Of a stretch of DNA of 14,605 bases, positions 7,499 to 13,515 are shown piece by piece. The DNA comes from Phycisphaerales bacterium UBA1926. GTDB taxonomy: Bacteria > Planctomycetota > Phycisphaerae > Phycisphaerales > UBA1924. The notes under the pieces are model-generated. The model worked only from the letters and a program-made list of their open reading frames with translations, was not told the origin of the DNA and searched no databases. The DNA lies in contig DDFO01000036.1 in the NCBI GenBank assembly GCA_002337215.1, positions 7,081 to 21,685 of the forward strand, read 5' to 3'. The number at the start of each line of letters is the position of its first letter. Positions within the stretch are counted from its first letter, which is position 1. The translations under genes and the position numbers were made by a program.

Positions 7499-7957
7499 AT
7501 GCCATACTTCGCTGACCATCCTGACCCTGCCTCCGAGATCATGGACGCGTGCCTCTGCGGGCGAACTCGCCTCCTGAATCGCGCGATTACTGGCCTCTTT
7601 GATGAGGCACTTCGCGATGCAGGCATCACCGCGGCCCAGCTCACGACGCTCAGTTTCATCCACAAGTCGGGACCGATCGCTCCGGGCGAGATCGCGAAGC
7701 AGTTGGTGCTAGAGAAGTCGACCCTGAGTCGGAATCTGGGCCGCATGGAAAGGAACGGCTGGGTATCGATCTCGCCAGGCGAGGCGGGCCATACTCAGGT
7801 CATTCGAATCACTCGCCGAGGAACAGCGGTCATCGCCAAGGCCCTTCCGATGTGGAGGGCGGCCCAGGCGGAGGCGAGCGATCGTCTGGGGTCGGGTGGT
7901 GCAGAGGCGATCATTCAAGCGTTCGACACGCTCCGGGGGCGCAGTGCGCGTGGATAG
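7499..7957 (+). CDS. MarR-family transcriptional regulator
   Basis: The protein has 152 residues, the usual length of the family. After a short N-terminus comes the dimer helix 'DACLCGRTRLLNRAITGLFDE' split by the cysteine pair, then the winged HTH: 'ITAAQLTTLSFI', 'IAPGEIAKQL', the recognition helix 'EKSTLSRNLGRMERNG' and the wing 'GHTQVIRITRRG'. Cys18 and Cys20 at the start of the dimer helix could sense oxidants or electrophiles, as in redox-responsive MarR proteins; this is inferred. The ATG at 7499 is chosen; an in-frame ATG at 7541 would remove the cap but keep the cysteines. Neither has a strong ribosome site. Matching palindromes before this gene and before the next suggest that it represses itself and the following genes until its ligand arrives. 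Confidence 0.88.
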   Translation: MPYFADHPDPASEIMDACLCGRTRLLNRAITGLFDEALRDAGITAAQLTTLSFIHKSGPIAPGEIAKQLVLEKSTLSRNLGRMERNGWVSISPGEAGHTQVIRITRRGTAVIAKALPMWRAAQAEASDRLGSGGAEAIIQAFDTLRGRSARG

Positions 7958-7979
7958 GGCGAGTTTCTTGGGAGAATAT

Positions 7980-7993
7980 GTTGTATATACAAC
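7980..7993 (+). promoter_or_regulatory. MarR operator copy 2, controlling the NmrA / carbonic anhydrase / NmrA genes
   Basis: GTTGTATATACAAC is a perfect 14-bp palindrome, 22 bp after the marR stop and 19 bp before the start of the next gene. It contains a TATATA (7984-7989) that could be the -10 element. It is nearly the same as the copy at 7472-7485, so one protein, most simply the adjacent MarR, should bind both. Confidence 0.72.
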
Positions 7994-8012
7994 ACGTAGC
8001 ATGGAGCAGATG

Positions 8013-8912
8013 ATGAACAACGCAACGATTTTGGTCACCGGGGCAACGGGCAAGACGGGCAGCGCCACAGCTGAATCCCTCTTGCTGAATGGCTCTCTCG
8101 TCCGGGCGCTCGCGCGAAAGCAGGACGAACGGACGGATCGGCTTCAGGCACTCGGCGCCGAGGTCGTCTTCGGCGACTTCCACGACCTGGACACGATTCG
8201 GGCTGCTCTCGCGGGCGTGAAAGGGGCGTATTTCTGTTATCCGCCACAGGGCACACATCTTGTCGAAGCCACCGTCAACTTCGCGATCGCCGCACGGGAT
8301 GCTGGCGTGGAGACGGTCGTGAACATGTCCCAGATCACAGCCCGTGAGAACGCGCCGAGTCCGCTGTCTCGGCAACACTGGATGTCTGAGCGAGTCCTCG
8401 ACTGGGCGGGCGTCGGCGCTGTGCATATCGCGGCGACCTTCTTCGTTGAGAACCTCTTCATGTTCGGCGCCAAGAGCATCTCCGAGCAAGGGATGTTGTA
8501 CCTGCCGTACGGTGATGATCGGCACGCACCGGTTTCGGCGGGTGATCTCGCAGCCGTCATTGCGACCATTCTCATCAATCCCGAACCGCATCTCGGCAAG
8601 CGATACGTGATCACGGGACCAGCTTTGCTGTCCATCAGCGAGATGGCAACTGCGTTGTCGGAAGTCTTGGGCCAGAGCATCGAGTACGTCGACCTGCCGC
8701 GGGAGGCTTGGGCCGAGGCGCTGGAAGGCGTGCCCGGCATGAGCCCATCACTGATCACACACCTTGGGCATGTCGCTGACGATCACAAGAACGGCGTGTT
8801 CCGTGAGCAGAACAATCTTGTCCAAACAATTACGGGCTCACCCGCTGAATCCTTCAGCGAGTCCATCCTACGGCTGTCTGAAGCCTTCGGTCTCCACAGC
8901 AGGGCAACATGA
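8013..8912 (+). CDS. NmrA-type NAD(P)H-dependent oxidoreductase (second of three)
   Basis: The protein has 299 residues with the full Rossmann glycine motif, 'TILVTGATGKTG' (Gly10, Gly13, Gly16). The next strand has 'VRALARK', where Arg at its end favours NADPH. Further landmarks are 'VVFGDFHDLDTIRAAL', 'GAYFCYPP', 'VETVVNMSQITA', 'ATFFVENLF' and 'YVITGPALLSISEMA'. This fits the quinone oxidoreductase / NmrA group of atypical short-chain dehydrogenases. The ATG at 8013 is chosen because GGAG (8003-8006) is 6 nt upstream; in-frame ATGs at 8001 and 8010 are alternatives. It is the first gene after operator copy 2 and probably starts an operon that runs through the carbonic anhydrase and the third NmrA-type gene. 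The substrate is unknown; quinones or reactive carbonyls are plausible. Confidence 0.87.
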   Translation: MNNATILVTGATGKTGSATAESLLLNGSLVRALARKQDERTDRLQALGAEVVFGDFHDLDTIRAALAGVKGAYFCYPPQGTHLVEATVNFAIAARDAGVETVVNMSQITARENAPSPLSRQHWMSERVLDWAGVGAVHIAATFFVENLFMFGAKSISEQGMLYLPYGDDRHAPVSAGDLAAVIATILINPEPHLGKRYVITGPALLSISEMATALSEVLGQSIEYVDLPREAWAEALEGVPGMSPSLITHLGHVADDHKNGVFREQNNLVQTITGSPAESFSESILRLSEAFGLHSRAT

Positions 8913-8958
8913 CCGCCGTGGCCGTCGATGTAATCGAGTAACACTCAGGAGAACACAG

Positions 8959-9504
8959 ATGTCAAGCACCCAAGTCCTGCTCGCTCGCAACGAGCAATTC
9001 ATCAAGTCCTTTGATCAGGCGAAACTCCCCGTCATCCCGAAACTCCGGGCCGTCATTTTGGCGTGTGTGGACGCCCGTGTCGATCCATCGCATATCTTCG
9101 GCCTTGAACTCGGTGACAGCGTCGTGATCAGGAACAACGGCGGCCGTGTCACGCCGTCCTCGCTGGATGAGATCATCGCGCTGGCGATGCTGGTCGCCAT
9201 GATGGATGGAGACTCGCCGGGCCCTTTCAATCTGGTGCTCGTCCAGCACACCAAGTGTGGCGCCGAGCGTTTCGCCGATCCACACCTGCAGAGCATGCTC
9301 CGTGAGCGTGCCGGGGTGGACGTCTCAGCAACGGCAATTCACGATCACCACGAAGCACTGAGGGAAGACGTAAACCGTCTTCGAGATGACCCGCGTGTTC
9401 CGAGCTTCATAACGGTATCGGCCTTGCTCTATGACATTGACTCGGGCGGCATCGAAGAGGTTGTTGCACCCGTTGCCGTTGAACACCTCCGGCTGTCTCG
9501 ATAA
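8959..9504 (+). CDS. Beta-class carbonic anhydrase
   Basis: The protein has 181 residues, somewhat shorter than the usual 200-220. It carries the zinc ligands of beta-carbonic anhydrases: Cys36 in 'ACVDARVDP' (the C-x-D-x-R motif with Asp38 and Arg40), and His97 and Cys100 in 'VQHTKCGAE'. The 'VVIRNNGGRV' stretch after the first motif is also typical. The reaction is reversible hydration of CO2 to bicarbonate in the cytoplasm. A strong ribosome site, AGGAG (8947-8951), lies 7 nt before the ATG at 8959, which fixes the start. The gene lies 46 bp after one NmrA-type gene and 78 bp before another, so it is probably in the MarR-controlled operon. Its link to redox enzymes is unusual; some members of this superfamily have other substrates, such as carbon disulfide, so the exact reaction is not certain. 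Confidence 0.88.
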   Translation: MSSTQVLLARNEQFIKSFDQAKLPVIPKLRAVILACVDARVDPSHIFGLELGDSVVIRNNGGRVTPSSLDEIIALAMLVAMMDGDSPGPFNLVLVQHTKCGAERFADPHLQSMLRERAGVDVSATAIHDHHEALREDVNRLRDDPRVPSFITVSALLYDIDSGGIEEVVAPVAVEHLRLSR

Positions 9505-9582
9505 CTCAAGCCGCAATCGACGCCTGATCCACGAGCCCGAGTCAGCACTATCCACCACTCTTGCGACAATGGAAACCCAACG

Positions 9583-10740
9583 ATGATGCAGAACGAACCC
9601 GTGACGTCACCAACTCGCGAGCACTCAGTGCTTGTCACAAGCGCGGCCGGTCGAACAGGTATCCCGACCACGCTCCAACTCCTGGAGAAAGGATATCGGG
9701 TTCGGTCGCTCGTCCGTGTCGAGGACGCGCGTGCCGAACAACTCCGGCGTGCCGGCGCAGAAGTTATCGTCGGCAATCTTGCAGACACGAGGGATATGCG
9801 CGAGGCACTCCGAGGCATCAAGAGGGCGTATTTCTGTGCTCCGATGGCGCACAACGCGCTCCATTTCGCGAACGTGTTCGCGCTCGCGGCACGAGACGCC
9901 GAAGTCGAGCATGTGGTGCAGCTCGGACAGTGGCTCAGTCAGGAAGACCATCCGTCTTTGTACACGAGAGAGATCCATCTGATGGACCGCATCATCCCGG
10001 CGGTGACGGGGGCCACTCACACCATCATCAATGTCGGTTGGTTCGCTGCAAACTACTTCTTTGTGCTCGAACCCGCGGCTCAGCTCGGGGTCTTTCCAAT
10101 GCCACTGGGCAGCGGCTTGAACGCACCGCCCTCGAACGAGGATATTGCGCGCGTGATCGTCGGCTCGCTGGATCGGCCGGACCTGCATGCCGGCAGGTCA
10201 TACCGGCCGACCGGTCCGAGCCTGCTCTCGCCGGAGGAGATCGTGGATCACATCGCCGCGGCAACCGGACGATCGATCAAGTACCGTCCCATGTCAGAAC
10301 GCATGATCCTGAAGTCCGTGAGGGCGAGTGGTTGGCCGGCTGGTCCTCAGACACAGTTTGTGCAGTACCTCGAGGAGTACCGACGGGGCACGTTCGCGGT
10401 CGGAGCGCCGTCGGATGCTGTCGAAAGGGTCGCTGGCGTCGAGCCGGAGGACTTCGCAACCGTCGCCCGCAGGTACGTCGGTCAGGATCCCGTGGGGCAC
10501 CCCAGCATGGCGGGTGCGCTTCGTGCGGCAACTCAATTTGGTAGGGCGCTTTTCACCACGCCGATCGATCCCCTGGCGGAAGAGCGACGACGAGACCATG
10601 CCCTCATCCGTGATGGCCGCCTGTCACAGGACTCATTGTCCTGGCGAGTCTCGCACGGTATGGAGGAGTCGCGAATCTCTCGGCTGCAGTCGCCAAGGGG
10701 TTGCGCGGGCGAACATGTGGCGTTTCCGATGCCCGCGTGA
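9583..10740 (+). CDS. NmrA-type NAD(P)-binding protein with C-terminal extension (third of three)
   Basis: The protein has 385 residues. The Rossmann part covers about residues 14-300: 'SVLVTSAAGRTG' (Ser20 replaces the first Gly), 'VRSLVRVEDARAE', 'AEVIVGNLADTRDMREAL', 'RAYFCAPMAHN', 'INVGWFAANYFF' and 'SYRPTGPSLLSPEEI'. It resembles the protein at 8013-8912 in order and motifs, so the two are probably paralogs. The last 85 or so residues form a charged extension that I do not recognise and that the other two copies lack. The start is one of two adjacent ATGs (9583 or 9586), with no strong ribosome site. It probably closes the MarR-controlled operon: 171 bp of non-coding sequence with a new promoter follow. 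The function is likely NAD(P)H-dependent reduction or redox sensing; the substrate is unknown. Confidence 0.83.
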   Translation: MMQNEPVTSPTREHSVLVTSAAGRTGIPTTLQLLEKGYRVRSLVRVEDARAEQLRRAGAEVIVGNLADTRDMREALRGIKRAYFCAPMAHNALHFANVFALAARDAEVEHVVQLGQWLSQEDHPSLYTREIHLMDRIIPAVTGATHTIINVGWFAANYFFVLEPAAQLGVFPMPLGSGLNAPPSNEDIARVIVGSLDRPDLHAGRSYRPTGPSLLSPEEIVDHIAAATGRSIKYRPMSERMILKSVRASGWPAGPQTQFVQYLEEYRRGTFAVGAPSDAVERVAGVEPEDFATVARRYVGQDPVGHPSMAGALRAATQFGRALFTTPIDPLAEERRRDHALIRDGRLSQDSLSWRVSHGMEESRISRLQSPRGCAGEHVAFPMPA

Positions 10741-10832
10741 CCGTCACGGTGTGAATCGGACCAAACGCACCGCCCAGGCATACTACGTACATTCTGGCTC
10801 TATGCGACGAGGACCAGCAGCAGTGCGGCTAC

Positions 10833-10861
10833 TTGACAATAAAACGTTCGTTTGATACAGT
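10833..10861 (+). promoter_or_regulatory. Strong sigma-70-type promoter of the DUF1569 / tetR / hydrolase operon
   Basis: A perfect -35 TTGACA (10833-10838) and a -10 TACAGT (10856-10861, 4 of 6 matches) are separated by an ideal 17 bp. Transcription would start near 10868, giving a leader of about 45 nt before the ATG at 10912. Confidence 0.7.
10842..10853 (+). promoter_or_regulatory. Candidate TetR operator in the promoter spacer
   Basis: The inverted repeat AAACG-tt-CGTTT lies between the -35 and -10 elements. Its right half continues as tcgtttga (10848-10855), and the same 8 bases recur at 10861-10868, 13 bp later. Binding here would block the promoter, as expected for an autorepressing TetR. 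The assignment to the TetR at 11409 is inferred. Confidence 0.55.
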
Positions 10862-10911
10862 CGTTTGAATGGGATCTCTTATCTCGCTCCTCGAGCCATG
10901 AAAGGGCCGCA

Positions 10912-11412
10912 ATGACAACTCTCGAAGTATCGGCTTCCCCGAAACCCGTCACGGCTGGGAGCTCTCGGCGCGAGCTCCGCTTTCAGACGCTTGCCGACAT
11001 CCTGTTAGATGTTGAGTCGCTTGCGTCCGTGCCCGTGACCACGCTTGGCGAATGGACGGCTGCGCAGAACATTGATCATGTCCGGCGTCTCATCCGTGTG
11101 TCTCATGCCGGTGCCGACTTCACCATGCCATGGTACTTTCGGCTGCTCGGAAGGTTGATGAAGTCTCGGGTGCTTGGGTCTCCGTTCAAGCCAGGCATGA
11201 AGACGGCACCAGCCTTCCAGCCGCCCGCTGGGATCACGATGGACGAAGCGATCGCGGCTTTCCGCGCGGAGGTCGAACTCGCGTCAAGACAGGGCGCGAT
11301 GTCACGGCCCAGCCCCTTTCTCGGCAAGATGACCCATGACGACTGGGAGCAGCTGCACTGCCGCCACGCGGAGCACCACTTCGGATTCATCATCATCGAG
11401 AACGCGCCGTGA
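10912..11412 (+). CDS. DUF1569-family protein (DinB-like helical bundle)
   Basis: The protein has 166 residues. Landmarks of the DUF1569 family are 'GEWTAAQNIDHVRRLI' (His near the start of the bundle), 'MPWYFRLLGRLMKSRVL', 'PFLGKMTHDDWEQLHCRHAEH' and 'HHFGFI' at the end. The spaced histidines resemble the metal site of DinB-like proteins, whose members include thiol-dependent transferases. The biochemical role of DUF1569 is not established. The ATG at 10912 has an AGG-type ribosome site about 7 nt upstream; an earlier in-frame start at 10852 lies inside the promoter and is rejected. It is the first gene behind the promoter at 10833 and overlaps the next gene by 4 bp (GTGA), so it is translationally coupled to the TetR regulator. 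Confidence 0.8.
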   Translation: MTTLEVSASPKPVTAGSSRRELRFQTLADILLDVESLASVPVTTLGEWTAAQNIDHVRRLIRVSHAGADFTMPWYFRLLGRLMKSRVLGSPFKPGMKTAPAFQPPAGITMDEAIAAFRAEVELASRQGAMSRPSPFLGKMTHDDWEQLHCRHAEHHFGFIIIENAP

Positions 11413-12056
11413 ATCCGGCCACCACCGAGGCCACGCAGTACCGACTGCTCGAAGCGGCGGTCGGTTTGTTCGCGTCTCAGGGATTTGCCGCGACGAGCGT
11501 CCGACAGGTCTGCGACCATGCCGATGCCAACGTCGCCGCGGTCAACTACCACTTCGGCTCGAAAAGCGGCTTGTACGACGCGGCCATCGACTTCGCCCGC
11601 GCAGCCAGCGTCGCTCGGAACGTCTGGGTTGAGCTCGACACGGGTCGTGATTTCTGGGCAGACGCCGATCCCGAGACCCGTCTGCGGCGCTTTGTCGCGA
11701 TGTTGCTGGATCACTCGCTTGATCCCGACGGGAAACCATCGGATTTGGGCCGCATCTTGATACACGAGATGCTCGATCCCACCGAGTCTTTCGATCGGCA
11801 GGTGGAAGTGTCCATAGGCAGGGTCTTCAACGCCTTGTGTGATGTCTGCGGCTTTGTCGCCGCTGATCGAGGTCGCGAAGACCTGTCACCTGAATCAATC
11901 GCCCGCATTGCCTTCTTGATTAGCGCCCAGTGCATGTATCCGTCGCTGGTGGCGGGTGTCGCGGCGACGTTGCACCCGGCGGTGTCTCTCGATCAGGCCG
12001 GCCGAGAGATACTCGCAGAGCACATCGTGCAAGCCGCCCTCAACAGCCTCCGCTGA
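11409..12056 (+). CDS. TetR-family transcriptional regulator, CecR/CerR-like
   Basis: The protein has 215 residues. The N-terminal DNA-binding domain is clear: 'RLLEAAVGLFASQGFAATSV' forms the first helices and 'ADANVAAVNYHFGSKSGLYD' the recognition helix and its cap. The ligand domain has 'LGRILIHEMLDPTESFDRQV', which fits the CecR/CerR (DUF1956) type of C-terminal domain. CecR in Escherichia coli controls genes linked to sensitivity to some antibiotics, so a drug-like ligand is plausible here but not shown. The start is a GTG at 11409 that overlaps the stop of the DUF1569 gene. No other start with a better ribosome site is near. It probably represses its own operon through the palindrome at 10842-10853. 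Confidence 0.87.
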   Translation: MNPATTEATQYRLLEAAVGLFASQGFAATSVRQVCDHADANVAAVNYHFGSKSGLYDAAIDFARAASVARNVWVELDTGRDFWADADPETRLRRFVAMLLDHSLDPDGKPSDLGRILIHEMLDPTESFDRQVEVSIGRVFNALCDVCGFVAADRGREDLSPESIARIAFLISAQCMYPSLVAGVAATLHPAVSLDQAGREILAEHIVQAALNSLR

Positions 12057-12100
12057 TCGCGTTGCCCGCTGCCAAGCTCTGTACAAGGACCATACTGACA

Positions 12101-13108
12101 ATGAATCCACGCCCCACCTACCCATATCAAAGGCCCGGTTTGGTTGTGCTCGCGGCGCTGAGCTCCCTCACGATGATGAGCTGTACCGCAAACCCGCTCC
12201 TGCAAGACGCTGGGCGAATGGGCCCGTCAGTCCTTGAACAGATTCCTGAGTCACGGTCGATTACCGCGGTCGCGTCAGATGGCTCCAATCTCGTAGGTGT
12301 CCTTGTCGCGGCTCCGTCGCAAGCACCAATCGTGCTGCATCTGCTCCCCTCTGGTGCATCAATAGAGACTGGTATATCCGTGGGCATCGGTCGGACGGGG
12401 CTGGAATCCTGTCTCAGAGCCCACGAGCAATGGGGAGCATCTTCGGTGGTGTTCGACTACAGAGGCATCGGCAGCTCGGAAGGGCGCAAGGACTTCGATC
12501 GATTTCTCGAAGACGGCAACGCGATGTGGCACGAGGCAGTTCGGCTTGCCGGCGGCCGTGAGGATCAGGTGATCATTCGTGCAAGTTCGCTCGGAACACT
12601 CATCGCCGCCAATCTGCTTGATGGTGGGGCGAAGCCTGCTGGAGTGATCTTGTTCGCTCCGGTTCGCTCCTCAACAATCGTTCGCCACGCCATCGCGTCT
12701 CAGAGAGGGTCCGCATGGGCAACCCTTGCTGCCGGCTTCTTTCGTTCCCCGGACGCTCCCGATCTGGACGACATTGCTAGGAAGGCTCAAACTCCGATGC
12801 TCGTCTTGCTACCGAATGAGGATGAGTTCCTCCCCGCGGATGAAGCGATCGCTATCGCTATCACCTCAAGAGCGGCAGGCCACGAGGTTGTTGAGATTCC
12901 AGGTGATCACCAGACAACGGTTCTTCGCTCGTGGAACTTCGTCATTGATGCAGACGGTCGATCCGGAAGGCGAGTCTCGACCTTGACCGATGCTGAGCTT
13001 CGGTTTCTGAACGATCTGCGGCCGCGCTTGTTCGAAAGCAATGAGGCCAAATGGCCAACCGAGAACCCGACTGATCAGGACCCTTTACCCCCCGCGGCCA
13101 GAAGGTAA
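12101..13108 (+). CDS. Exported (probable lipoprotein) alpha/beta hydrolase
   Basis: The protein has 335 residues. The N-terminus is basic-hydrophobic ('LVVLAALSSLTMMSC') and ends in a lipobox-like M-M-S-Cys28, so it is probably a lipoprotein, although the lipobox is not ideal. The hydrolase core has 'SSVVFDYRGIGSSEGR', the nucleophile elbow 'IRASSLGTLIA' with Ser163, the acid Asp241 in 'LPNEDEFLP' and the base His270 in 'PGDHQTT'. The elbow reads A-x-S-x-G in place of G-x-S-x-G. The core fold resembles the serine-hydrolase and fermentation-respiration-switch type families. The ATG at 12101 has AAGGA about 11 nt upstream. It lies 44 bp after the tetR-type gene and is probably the last gene of that operon. 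An ester or amide substrate outside the cytoplasm is likely; it is not identified. Confidence 0.82.
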   Translation: MNPRPTYPYQRPGLVVLAALSSLTMMSCTANPLLQDAGRMGPSVLEQIPESRSITAVASDGSNLVGVLVAAPSQAPIVLHLLPSGASIETGISVGIGRTGLESCLRAHEQWGASSVVFDYRGIGSSEGRKDFDRFLEDGNAMWHEAVRLAGGREDQVIIRASSLGTLIAANLLDGGAKPAGVILFAPVRSSTIVRHAIASQRGSAWATLAAGFFRSPDAPDLDDIARKAQTPMLVLLPNEDEFLPADEAIAIAITSRAAGHEVVEIPGDHQTTVLRSWNFVIDADGRSGRRVSTLTDAELRFLNDLRPRLFESNEAKWPTENPTDQDPLPPAARR

Positions 13109-13233
13109 TTGATTCTGGCGTGGAGGATCATGTGGCGAGTCTCGACAGGCTGACGGATAGCTTGTCGAAGAGCGAGTTTCAGAGGCTCAACTGATTTCTC
13201 GACACCTGCTTGTCCTGCCTTGAAGAGATATGA
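13102..13233 (+). pseudogene. Possible gene remnant (helical C-terminal end with an in-frame stop)
   Basis: After the hydrolase, one frame reads 'VEDHVASLDRLTDSLSKSEF' and a few more residues to a TGA at 13192-13194, then 'FLDTCLSCLEEI' to a TGA at 13231-13233. The amphipathic pattern resembles the last helices of a small regulator such as a MarR protein, but there is no start, no ribosome site and no upstream domain in frame. It could be chance. I list it only because it sits inside a presumed junction region. Confidence 0.2.
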
Positions 13234-13371
13234 AGCCACCGACTTCATCGACGTATCTGTAGTACAGCGGCTGAGAACGTTTGCTCACGGCAGACGCCGA
13301 GCGGCGGAAGACTCTCTATGGCCAGCCACTTAGAGTCGCCGCGGAGTAGCAACATTCAACGCCCGCAGCTG

Positions 13372-13413
13372 TTCCCAAGCTGAATGTCGTCGGTTCGATC
13401 CCGATCACCGGCC
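13372..13413 (+). repeat. tRNA-Gly(CCC)-like 3'-half fragment, candidate right attachment-site copy
   Basis: The first 35 bp (13372-13406) are identical to 5024-5058 and in the same orientation, 8348 bp away. They cover the CCC anticodon loop, variable loop, T arm and first acceptor base. The acceptor strand then reads caccggc instead of cgcccgc, and the discriminator position is C. Similarity to the left copy continues for roughly 20 more bases with mismatches. No D arm or 5' acceptor strand is present, so it is not an intact tRNA gene. Confidence 0.68.
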
Positions 13414-13442
13414 TTCAAGTCCGGCACTATCCGATTCGCACC

Positions 13443-13460
13443 GGTGTTCGCCAGAACACC
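13443..13460. terminator. Hairpin between convergent genes, possible terminator
   Basis: GGTGTTC-gcca-GAACACC forms a perfect 7-bp stem with a 4-nt loop, 56 bp past the end of the S9 peptidase gene. No T-run follows on either strand, so rho-independent termination is not well supported; mRNA 3'-end protection is another possibility. Confidence 0.3.
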
Positions 13461-13515
13461 ACGAACGAGACCGCCTTCCTCGGCTGATCGGTGTCCGCGG
13501 ACGAGTGTCGTTGGC

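Larger units (their letters stand above)
13109..13515. other. Non-coding junction region between the hydrolase and the S9 peptidase
   Basis: The flanking genes converge here. It holds the possible remnant up to 13233, about 140 bp with nothing recognisable, the second tRNA-like repeat (13372-13413) and a 7-bp hairpin (13443-13460). No credible complete gene is seen. Confidence 0.6.

Noticed and set aside
6332..7663. Long minus-strand open frame opposite the first NmrA-type gene and the marR gene start
   Set aside because: It runs across two well-supported plus-strand genes and the MarR operator, has low-complexity Arg/His/Gly-rich composition and no domain.
9561..10544. Plus-strand open frame of about 327 codons overlapping the third NmrA-type gene
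   Set aside because: Arg/Gly/Ser-rich translation with no motifs; the other frame carries the Rossmann protein.
5024..13413. Integron cassette boundaries (attC sites) as the explanation of the repeats
   Set aside because: The repeats match a tRNA T arm and acceptor in full detail; the spacing of 8.3 kb and multi-operon content do not fit single-gene cassettes.
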